Position numbers and translations under genes: made by a program. This document shows, in pieces, positions 50,401-58,700 of a stretch of 64,000 nucleotides of DNA. The stretch comes from Tenebrio molitor (lineage: Eukaryota; Arthropoda; Insecta; Coleoptera; Tenebrionidae), in assembly GCF_963966145.1 (NCBI RefSeq), contig NC_091053.1, positions 4,216,001-4,280,000 of the forward strand. Direction: 5' to 3'. Positions within the stretch are counted from its first letter, which is position 1. Every line of letters starts with the position of its first letter. The notes beneath the pieces are model-generated. The model saw only the letters and a list, made by a program, of their open reading frames with translations. It searched no databases and had not been told where the DNA came from.

Positions 50401-51334
50401 CAAGCACACGGGAACCTCTGCGTCTGCGCCGCTGGCGGCAGGAATCATCGCGCTGGCGTTGGAGGCGAAGTGAGTACCAGTAGGTACTGATTCTTTTCAC
50501 TTCTAAATTCTTGTAGTCCAAACCTGAGCTGGAGAGACGTCCAGCACTTGATCGTCTGGACCTCTGAAGTTGACCCCGTGGTCGACAACCCTGGTTGGCA
50601 ACAAAACGCCGCGGGTTTCTGGTTCAACACCAGGTTCGGCTTCGGCTTGATGAACGCCTTCGGTCTGGTCAAAACCGCGATCAACTGGACCACAGTACCC
50701 GAAAAGACGATCTGTACAGTCACCACTTCTTATCAGTAAGTACCACCGCTCCAAAACGCTCGATCTCAATCGGTACCACTGACAGAATCAACGAAACAAT
50801 CGCTTTCGGTACTCCCACCACCGTCCAGATCCCCACGACTGGCTGCAGCGGTACCACCAACCAACTGCGATATCTGGAACACGTGGAGCTCACCACCACG
50901 ATCTCGTACCCCGTCAGAGGGGCGCTGGAAGTGTACCTGAAGTCCCCCTCCGGGAGCAACGTCCAAATGCTGGCCCCCAGGAAGCTCGACAAGTCCAGGA
51001 ACGGCTTCCAGAGTTGGAGTTTCATGTCGGTGATGACCTGGGGGGAGACTGCGGAAGGAGTGTGGACCATCACGATACTGGACAACGTGAGTGGGTACTC
51101 GAGGTTTGCTCAGAGCTAGAGAACCTGTTCTAGGTGGGGCCGGAAGGCAACCGCGGCCTAGTTACCGAGGCTGTGTTGACCCTCCACGGCACCTACACCA
51201 TCCCGAGCTACATGGCGCAAGGACCGAGGAACTACAACCCCACTTACAACCAAGTGCACAACACGGCCAACGAGATTTTTGGAACATCCGACGAGTACTC
51301 CAGCAACGAAAACTTCATTTCAAATTATTTGTAA
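35433..51334 (+). CDS. Proprotein convertase, PC1/3 (neuroendocrine convertase 1) type, complete
   Basis: Calcium-dependent serine endoprotease of the kexin/subtilisin family that cuts prohormones at dibasic sites in the regulated secretory pathway. Exons 35433-35570, 45464-45721, 45770-45916, 49769-50320, 50369-50469, 50517-50735, 50786-51086, 51134-51334; 638 residues. Signal peptide MILASLVLFCVCHLITC (a longer upstream frame is rejected because it would bury it). Propeptide to about residue 97, ending S-R-Q-K-R before D98, the autocleavage site. Catalytic Asp167 (ISILDDG), His208 (SHGTRC), oxyanion Asn309 (WASGNGG), Ser382 (GTSASAP), with the D-to-H and D-to-S spacing of furin. PC1-like traits: RVIWAEPQ, LPKLDLNVLP, VWTSEVDP, NPGWQQNAAG. 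Asn309 excludes PC2. P domain about 470-590. It lacks a transmembrane segment and Cys-rich tail, so it is not a furin. Odd: the usual RRGDL of the P domain reads VRGAL (516-519). An AATAAA lies 12 nt past the stop. Confidence 0.93.
37365..37535 (-). pseudogene. Tc1-like transposon fossil, antisense
   Basis: On the minus strand this matches 59290-59405: GCAGGTCTTTCCTA, the GACAAAATGTGG region, GTTACGGTGTTGTCGTGTCT and GGCCCAATTATTGTAC. Adjacent sequence to 37640 is also shared with 59040-59150. Only a short, broken part of the DNA-binding region remains. Confidence 0.5.
38144..38321. repeat. Dispersed repeat, copy 2 (copy 1 at 28287-28469)
   Basis: Shares CCCCGAAGCAATTATTGTCA, ACAATTCTTGCATCTCAC and AGAAGCGGTTAGGGCGGATC with copy 1, with scattered differences throughout. 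Confidence 0.55.
38416..38580. mobile_element. 165-bp foldback MITE
   Basis: Almost the whole element is an inverted repeat: GTATCGGGTGTTTTT outside, then TAGGCGTTGAAGAGTCGATT and TTGTGAACGCACCA, mirrored by GTGCGTTCACAATCGACTCT, then CAACGCCTA and CATCCGATAC. A second full copy is at 44026-44200 and a half copy near 29193-29330. Confidence 0.75.
38850..38960 (+). CDS. Short ORF with nearby poly(A) signal (doubtful)
   Basis: ATG 38850 to TAA 38958-38960, 36 codons, basic at the start (MPRRLLKVGTKR). Upstream is TCTATAAAATT (near 38811), and AATAAA overlaps the stop. It matches no family I recognise. The flanking signals make it worth recording, but an ORF this short is easily due to chance. 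Confidence 0.15.
   Translation: MPRRLLKVGTKRLILTCFETFIEANGKTTHKDEHHQ
39572..40567 (+). mobile_element. PIF/Harbinger element with truncated HARBI1-like transposase
   Basis: The ends ACAGGCCTATTTTGTAAA and TTTACAAAATAAGCCTGT are inverted, followed by AT-rich, CGTTA-rich subterminal repeats. Inside, ATG 39801 opens a short exon to 39847. A likely splice to 39935 continues RLSREAARDVFFQIQEH, then KFTTALHFFAHGSYQKAVGI and GLSQTSVSNSLHEVVHVMV. This is the conserved region before the first catalytic Asp of HARBI1 transposases. The DDE catalytic core is missing and the frame ends near 40320. It is therefore a non-autonomous, internally deleted copy. Confidence 0.75.
41018..41092 (+). mobile_element. 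End fragment of the MITE family found in satellite array C
   Basis: GGAACATGACATAAAAGTCA, then TTTATTGCCACCTCAAACAATAATT, corresponds to the right part of the 252-bp elements at 54845-55096 and 56539-56790. The left part is absent. Confidence 0.5.
41285..41700. other. GC/CpG-rich island with TATA box inside PC1/3 intron 1
   Basis: About 400 bp with far more CpG than the surrounding DNA, containing TATAAATA at 41540-41547 and the palindrome AGCGGAACCGCT just after it. Stop codons are rare in several frames on both strands because of the composition; this creates long open frames (309 codons from 41022) that match nothing I know. It could be an alternative promoter or first exon for PC1/3 or another transcript. 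That is inference only. Confidence 0.35.
42345..42484. repeat. 140-bp foldback element
   Basis: GGGTAAATTGGGCTTTTCTA, then ATTGCCC, is mirrored by GGGCAATTAGAAAAGCCCAA, then TTTACAC, around a spacer of about 50 bp. The outer flanks TTATATGCAACTC and GTTGCATAAATAA extend the arms. Confidence 0.65.
43611..43831. mobile_element. Dispersed repeat with inverted ends (copy of 3642-3831)
   Basis: The ends TTTTTTTGCATATCGTAATG and ACGATATGCAAAAAAAT are inverted. A segment (AACGAAAAATCRWARTGAAA) is doubled near the left end, unlike the copy at 3642. Confidence 0.5.
44026..44200. mobile_element. 175-bp foldback MITE
   Basis: Outer arms TATCAAGTGTTCATTTAA and TTAAATGAACACCTGATA. Inner arms GGCGTTGAAGAGTCGATTGT and ACAATCGACTCTTTAACGCC. 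Same family as 38416-38580. Confidence 0.75.
44666..45051 (-). CDS. Putative antisense three-exon micro-protein, one membrane span
   Basis: On the minus strand, ATG 45051 starts MEFVSEDSDNFSVACLTC, then VVLEVVVIILATIII, a clear hydrophobic span. The exon ends at 44953 with donor ATC/GTAAGT. Acceptor TTTTTATGCAG/AAGTTT opens exon 2 (44897-44819), encoding KFFWENLFLEERGSTMENFL, then YLLEPS, ending at donor A/GTGAGT. A third exon from about 44745 (CAGTTGCAG offers two acceptors) ends at TAA 44666-44668, total about 85 residues. AATAAA follows 125 nt downstream (44541-44536). Phases fit at both introns. The N-terminus is acidic and no signal peptide is seen, so the topology is unclear. No family recognised. 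It lies inside intron 1 of PC1/3 on the opposite strand. The agreement of splice sites, frame and poly(A) signal argues for a real gene, but chance is not excluded. Confidence 0.45.
45917..49768. other. PC1/3 intron between the Asp and His exons
   Basis: 3.85 kb, mostly satellite array B. The flanks 45917-46054 and 49471-49768 are unique AT-rich sequence. Confidence 0.75.
46055..49470. repeat. Intronic satellite array B, 13 units of about 263 bp
   Basis: The landmark GGCAGTAC..TTGGTACTG recurs at 46055, 46315, 46579, 46835, 47098, 47362, 47615, 47878, 48142, 48404, 48667, 48930 and, degenerate, 49201. Each unit carries two dyads: CAGTACTTTTGGTACTG and, about 110 bp on, AAGTACTGTCGGTACTCTT. 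Shared blocks are TCAAGGTTTTGCAAAATAAA, GTGAAATAATTGTTTTCGC and CCACTAGGTGGTGTTTATCG. Some neighbours are almost identical (48404 and 48667), showing recent local amplification. No coding function. Confidence 0.92.
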
Positions 51335-52791
51335 AACTAGCCAAAAATAAAACGTCAAACTAGCGGGTCTAGGTTTGGTGTCATTCGATACAAAACTATT
51401 ATTACAAAATAAGTTTATTTTTTATACAGTTACAATATTGAAAGGACCATTTGTACAAAAAAATCAGACACTTGGGTACGACAGGTAGAGATGTGCGCAT
51501 AAAAATGTCGATGCATATTTAGGAAACACTTATACCATTATTGTTACAGCTATAGTGACGTCACAAATTTGGTAAATAGTAAAACGGCTCTGTTAGATGC
51601 GGAAGTGATTCTTTAATATGAAAATAGTTTGTTATATTAAAGCTCTATTTGTAATTATTCTAGTTGTTTATATAAAATGACAGTCAAAACAAACTGATAC
51701 AGGTGTCCCGCAATTATGGTACCTCATTTATGGACAAAGAACTGGTTTCAGTTTTTAGATCTTGTGCTCAAATGGGTTCGTAGACTGCTGATAATAAATA
51801 AATAATCGCTTAGTAGCTAAGTAAAATAGTAAAAAAAGGTTATGAATCAATCCTTCCGTCCACGATTTTTATTGTCCACAAAGTTTACTCCTTTGTTTTG
51901 ATTTAGTTTTCTGTCAGTTGGTGACAAATCAAATATTACACCAAAAATTCTCGATGCGGACACCTCCCAGCTGTATTACGGACACCTCCCAAGTACGGAC
52001 ACCTCACTCTTGCGGACATCTCCTTCTTACGGACACCTCCCTATTATGTACACACCCTAATACGAAGTTTCCCTGTTGCGGACACCTCCATGTTGCATAT
52101 TACGGACATCTCATTATTACGAACATCTCCTTGGTCGGAGTGTTTTTCCTCCTTACACAAATAAAAACTCTAATACGGATTGGAGTGACGGAAAAGAGTT
52201 GCTCTAAACATCTTAACAATAAATAAATGATCATTAAAGAAATCTAGGAGAAGTTCTAAAAATATGATATCTGCAGTTTCTCCTGAGGAGGAAAATGTGG
52301 ATGATCTTACTGTTGTAAAATTTATTATAAAACATAAAGAAAAAAAAACAGTACACCAATCACTTGTATGTATTTGATTTTGATTTTTTTCCTAATTAAA
52401 TTTTTCAAAATATTCCAAATGTGATACCATAACAACTATAGGACACTCTGTAATCTATTTAGAGAATTGTGTTTAAAGGTGGGTATTTAGAATACTTGAC
52501 TTTATTGACACATGTCAACTGTGCAGCGGTGAAGAGAAGTAAGGTCAGAGAGTAAAGAAACATGTTGGTCCATTTTTCCCTCCGTCAACAATCATTTTGG
52601 CACAAAAATGTCGAACCGATCATAAGCAATACAATTTGTAAAGATTCCCTTCACACCTTTGTAATTTTTTATCACAGTAGATTTACCCCTGGACCTTATT
52701 ACCACCCACCCCTGCACACTGTTAGCCAATGTTAGCAATTCCGCTGGGACTGATTAGATATGTCGATTTCATAAGAAGTAGCTGGTCGATC
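51335..52791. other. Spacer between the convergent PC1/3 and ANKDD1A genes
   Basis: Holds the PC1/3 poly(A) signal (AATAAA 51346-51351), the degenerate repeat at 51952-52142 and a likely ANKDD1A poly(A) signal on the minus strand (TTTATT on the plus strand at 52501-52506). Nothing else recognised. Confidence 0.55.
51952..52142. repeat. Degenerate short tandem repeat (TTACGGACACCTCC)
   Basis: About ten imperfect copies of TTRCGGACACCTCC with variable spacers of a few bases up to about 10 (GCGGACACCTCC, TACGGACACCTCC, TACGGACATCTC and others). Only the core is kept, so the spacing rather than the sequence is variable. Confidence 0.7.
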
Positions 52792-55700
52792 CTAACACAC
52801 GCTGCAGCAACTTTTCTGATTGCCTTTCCTCCTCATTTCGTTCTCTTGATCGATCTTCCTGCGGAGGGCGTCTGAAAACTCGTCGTTTTAAAACACTTTT
52901 GCGATGGTGCTTCGCTCACCTGCTACGGGACGTTTCCCAACAGCTGTCAAACTTTCGTACAGCTCCCTCACGGGATTGACCTCGGGGCCCAATCCGTGGC
53001 TCCAGATCAGCATCATCCTGAAGCCGTGCTCTTTGAAGCTAGACGGACCTGGATTTCGTGCAAATCAGTGAAAGCGAAATTGTTTGTTGAGGGAGGACAA
53101 ACCGTTGTATTGATGTTCTATGGCTTTGATTTGCTCTTCTGTGAATGCCCAATGATGCGCTAACATCTTCCATTCGCCAGGACCTAGCTGTTTGTACGCT
53201 ACTTTATAAAGGATTTCTCGCAGCCTTTCGTTGTCTCGCCCCCGGCTGTCGTCTTTCGACGACCTCCATTTACTCCTAGCAGTACTTAACGCCGGCTTAA
53301 AGTTGTTATCCTTTTTATTCGTCCCGTTTGTTTGATCCTCCTAAAAGAACATTTCAAACAATTGAATTCTCCGTCACCTCCCACCCTTCATACACCCACT
53401 ACTTCCCTCTAGAATCTTCCCTCTAAACACCAAAAAATAAACTATCCTAATGGCATCTCATACAAAAATATTTCAAATTTGAATTTCGCGCCAACATCAT
53501 ATAGAGTCCCTTTTGCGATGACGTCATTATCTAGTAACTTTACGTATATTTGAGCTAAAGTCCAATTTTACTCTTTTGCGATGACGTCATTATCTAGTAA
53601 CTTCACGTATGTTTGAGCTAGGATCAGAAACAAATTTGAATTGATCATAAATAACTATTATGTTTCAAATTTGTTGACAATTATTTCGTAAGGTTAGATG
53701 TTTGTAATCAATGCAATAAGTGAAACAAATTAAAAATTTTCAAAATGGCAGGAGCGTAAAATAACCACAAAGTAACCAACAATAAATAAACGTGCCGTTT
53801 TTTTTTTCTATTTCTGTCGTTTCATTAGAGAGAAAGCGAGGAAGGAAATCGTGACGTCACCTTAAAAGGGTAAAAATTGGACCATAGAATCAGAAACAAA
53901 TTTGAAATGATCATAAATAACTATTATGTTTCAAATTTGTTGACAATTGTTTCGTAAGGTTAGATATGTTTGTAATCAATGTAACAAGTGAAAGAAATTA
54001 AAAATTGTCAAAATGGCAGGAACATAAAATAACCACAAATTAACCAACAATAAATAAAGGTGCCGGTTTTTTTGTTTTTTTTTTTCTATTTCTGTCGTTT
54101 CAGGAGAGAGAAAGCGAGGAAGGAAATCGTGACGTCACCTTAAAAGGATAAAAAAATTGGACCATAGAATCAGAAACAAATTTGAATTGATCATAAATAA
54201 CTAGAGGTATTTTCATATTTGGTGGCGGAAACAAAAGACTGAGAAATGTCACAAAAATGTATTGTCAGTGTCAAATTTCTCATAAACGCCGTAAGAAGGA
54301 ATGTCTAGGTAAATTTAAATTTTCCCTAAATAGATTGAAAAAACAAATTCTAGGGAAACCAGTTTTGTCAGTGCTTCAAAAGGAAAAGTTATTCTCATAT
54401 AATCAAACGTATTACAAATTATTTCTCTAGTTCGACGATGCATAACTTTCTTATTGCCAATTTGCTGCATTTCTGTTGCAATCACGAACGTCTTTGAGAA
54501 ATTTGACACTGACAATACAAATTTGTGACATTTCTCAGTCTGTTGTTTCCGCCACCAAATATGAAAATATCTCTATTATGTTTCAAATTGGTTGACAATT
54601 GCTTCGAAACGTTATGTTTGTAATCAATGTAATAAGTGAAATAAATTAAAAATTTTCAAAATGACAGGAGCATAAAATAACCACAAAGTAACCAACAATA
54701 AATAAACGTGCCGTTTTTTTGTTTTTTTCTATTTCTGTCGTTTCTGTAGAGAGAAAGCGAGGAAGGAAATCGTGACGTCACCTCAAAAGGGTAAAAATTG
54801 AACGATAGAATCAGAAACAAATTTGAATTGATTATAAATAACTACAGGGTGAGCAACAATAACTGTTTCAGTTGGCAATAACAAATTTTACATGAAATTT
54901 TCAAAACTGTGAATTGTATCTATTTCGGTTTGTTTTGTTGACATTATTGACAGCTGGCATACATTTCAAATTTAAACATCTTGGTTTGTGTAATCTTTTA
55001 TTAATAAAATGGTTTTCTCGTTGGAACATGACATAAAAGTCACCAAAAGTCTCCAAAATGTATTGCCATCTCAATCAGTAATTGTTGCTCACACGGTATT
55101 ATGTTTCAAATTTGTTGACAATTGCTTCGAAAGGTTATACGTAATAAGTGAAATAAATTAAAAATTGTCAAAATGACAGGAGCATAAAATAACCACAAAG
55201 TAACCAACAATAAATAAACGTGCCGCTTTTTTTGTTTTTTTCTGTTTCTGTCATTTCAATAGAGAAAAAGCGAGGAAGGAAATCGTGACGTCACCTCAAA
55301 AGGGTAAAAATTGGACTATAGAATCAGAAACAAATTTGTATTGATCATAAATAACTATTATGTTTCAAATTTGTTGACAATTATTTCGTAAGATTAGATG
55401 TTTGTAATCAATGTAGTAAGTGAAAGAAATTAAAAATTGTCAAAATGACAGGAGCATAAAATAACCACAAAGTAACCAACAATAAATAAACGTGCCGTTT
55501 TTTTTTTCTATTTCTGTCGTTTCATTAGAGAGAAAGCGAGGAAGGAAATCGTGACGTCACCTTAAAAGGGTAAAAATTGGACCATAGAATCAGAAACAAA
55601 TTTGAAATGATCATAAATAACTATTATGTTTCAAATTTGTTGACAATTGTTTCGTAAGGTTAGATATGTTTGTAATCAATGTAACAAGTGAAAGAAATTA

Positions 55701-58700
55701 AAAATTGTCAAAATGGCAGGAACATAAAATAACCACAAATTAACCAACAATAAATAAAGGTGCCGGTTTTTTTGTTTTTTTCTATTTCTGTCGTTTCAGG
55801 AGAGAGAAAGCGAGGAAGGAAATCGTGACGTCACCTTAAAAGGATAAAAATTGGACCATAGAATCAGAAACAAATTTGAATTGATCATAAATAACTAGAG
55901 GTATTTTCATATTTGGTGGCGGAAACAAAAGACTGAGAAATGTCACAAAAATGTATTGTCAGTGTCAAATTTCTCATAAACGCCGTAAAAAGGAATGTCT
56001 AGGTAAATTTAAATTTTCGCTAAATAGATTGAAAAAACAAATTCTAGGGAAACCAATTTTGTCAGTGCTTCAAAAGGAAAAGTTATTCTCATATAATCAA
56101 ACGTATTACAAATTATTTCTCTAGTTCGACGATGCATAACTTTCTTATTGCCAATTTGCTGCATTTCTGTTGCAATCACGAACGTCTTTGAGAAATTTGA
56201 CACTGACAATACAAATTTGTGACATTTCTCAGTCTGTTGTTTCCGCCACCAAATATGAAAATATCTCTATTATGTTTCAAATTGGTTGACAGTTGCTTCG
56301 AAACGTTATGTTTGTAATCAATGTAATAAGTGAAATAAATTAAAAATTTTTAAAATGACAGGAGCATAAAATAACCACAAAGTAACCAACAATAAATAAA
56401 CGTGCCGTTTTTTTGTTTTTTTCTATTTCTGTCGTTTCTGTAGAGAGAAAGCGAGGAAGGAAATCGTGACGTCACCTCAAAAGGGTAAAAATTGAACCAT
56501 AGAATCAGAAACAAATTTGAATTGATCATAAATAACTACAGGGTGAGCAACAATAACTGTTTCAGTTGGCAATAACAAATTTTACATGAAATTTTCAAAA
56601 CTGTGAATTGTATCTATTTCGGTTTGTTTTGTTGACATTATTGACAGCTGGCATACATTTCAAATTTAAACATCTTGGTTTGTGTAATCTTTTATTAATA
56701 AAATGGTTTTCTCGTTGGAACATGACATAAAAGTCACCAAAAGTCTCTAAAATGTATTGCCAACTCAATCAGTAATTGTTGCTCACACGGTATTAGGTTT
56801 CAAATTTGTTGACAATTGCTTCGAAAGGTTATGTTTGTAATCAATGTAATAAGTGAAAGAAATTAAAAATTCAAAAATTGTCAAAATGACAGGAGCATAA
56901 AATAACCACAAAGTAACCAACAATAAATAAACGCGCCGCTTTTTTTTGTTTTTTTATGTTTCTGTCATTTCCATAGAGAGAAAGCGAGGAAGGAAATCGT
57001 GACGCCACCTCAAAAGGGTAAAAATTGGACTATAGAATCAGAAACAAATTTGTATTGATCATAAATAACTATTATGTTTCAAATTTGTTGACAAAATTGT
57101 TTCGTAAGGTTAGATATGTTCGTAATCAATGTAATAAGTGAAAGAAATTAAAAATTGTCAAAATGACAAGAGTATAAAATAACCACAAATTACCCAACAA
57201 TAAATAAATGTGCCGTTTTTTTTTTGTTTTTTTTTTTCTATTTCTGTCGTTTCAGTAGAGAGAAAGCGAGGAAGGAAATCGTGACGTCACCTTAAAAGGG
57301 TAAAAATTGGACCATAGAATCAGAAACAAATTTGAATTGATCATAAATAACTATTATGTTTCAAATTTGTTGACAATTGTTTCGTAAGGTTAGATATGTT
57401 TGTAATCAATGTAATAAAATAAGTGAAAGAAATTAAAAATTGTCAAAATGACAGGAGCATAAAATAACCACAAAGTAACCAACAATAAAAATAAACGTGC
57501 CGTTTTTTTTTGTTTTTTTCTGTTTCTGTCGTTTCAATAGAGAGAAAGCGAGGAAGGAACTCGTGACGTCACCTCAAAAGGGTAAAAACTGGACTATACT
57601 TCCTAGAGCGGCGCGAAATTTGAAATTTTGAATTATTGAAAACTGTTTGCTTTGTTAAATAAATATGTGGGGTCTAGCTTAAGCAAATAAAATAAACTTG
57701 AAGGGTGGAGATACAATAAACGAATCTGAAAGGGAATAAATTTCAAGGGTGGTATCGCATGTCAGGAGATTTAATCTTGTGACGTCATATTGCCTCATAA
57801 AAATTCCAGGACGTGAGTGAACGGCATAAGTTGAAGTTGTCCCAGTTTGATAGTTGGAATGCGAGTAATCTTGCCGGGTGGATAAATTGCTGGAGAGAAA
57901 ACAGTCGCGACGAGACTTAAAAGTGTCTCGAGAATTAGTAAGTTTGAGATGGTGGTTCTTTTTTGTTGCGATTTCTCGGTGCGATCGATTTGTGTCGCGA
58001 CTTTTCCAGTCGCAATAGTACTTACGTGCGCAGGGTAGTCCAGTCTTGCCGTTTTAATGATCATATCAACGATAGCCGTGAAGCTTCCCCTTGCCGCGAT
58101 GTAGAGGGGCGTCCTGCCGCCCTGTTCGCGCTGCTCGATATCAGCACCTGCCGCCAAGAGCAACTTGCAAATTTCTGTGTGACCCATTTCGGCGGCGATG
58201 TGAATCGGCGACTGCAGCCTCTACGGGGGCAGAGAAACAATGAGACCGCCACCCCGCCGCACGAATGTCTTACCGCGTTGAGACTGTTCAGGTCTGCCCC
58301 TTTGCCGATCAGGATCTCGACGGTCTCGAGGACGTTCGCCTGGCAGGCGAGGTGCAAGGACGTGTTGCCGTTCTGGAAGGGCAGAACATTTCAATTAAGC
58401 GCCGGAGGAAGAGTCGGGTCCACCCTCGACCTGTTCGGTCTTTGCCATTAATATTAATGGGGGTCGTTGGTGAGATTAGCCTGGACCGAGAGACTCTTTT
58501 CTGAGATACGCGGCTGGGAAATGTTTGGGGAAACTGGAAATGTAAACAGGGGCGGGTAATTAGGCTTTTTCAGCCGGGTAATGTGAGACCTGGAGAGCTG
58601 AAATGTTTTTATTTCATTTCAGATTTTCACTGCATCGACGAGTTGATAAATAAATAGCTCTGACAACTGTGTTTACTTCAATGTTGATTGAAGCTTTTAC

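Larger units (their letters stand above)
53468..57630. repeat. Satellite array C with inverted ends, about 10 units, 1.69-kb higher-order period
   Basis: The block GAGAGAAAGCGAGGAAGGAA, followed by TCGTGACGTCACC, recurs near 53831, 54109, 54752, 55263, 55531, 55805, 56446, 56979, 57261 and 57543. Undisturbed units are about 268-282 bp. 54109-55263 is repeated at 55805-56979 (offset about 1694 bp), including both inserted MITEs. The left border has CAAATTTGAATTTCGCGCC and the right border GGCGCGAAATTTGAAATTTTG, in inverted orientation. At the left border AAGTCCAATTTTACTC, then TTTTGCGATGACGTCA, is an inverted version of the unit segment TGACGTCACCTYAAAAGGG. Lies in an ANKDD1A intron. Confidence 0.85.
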
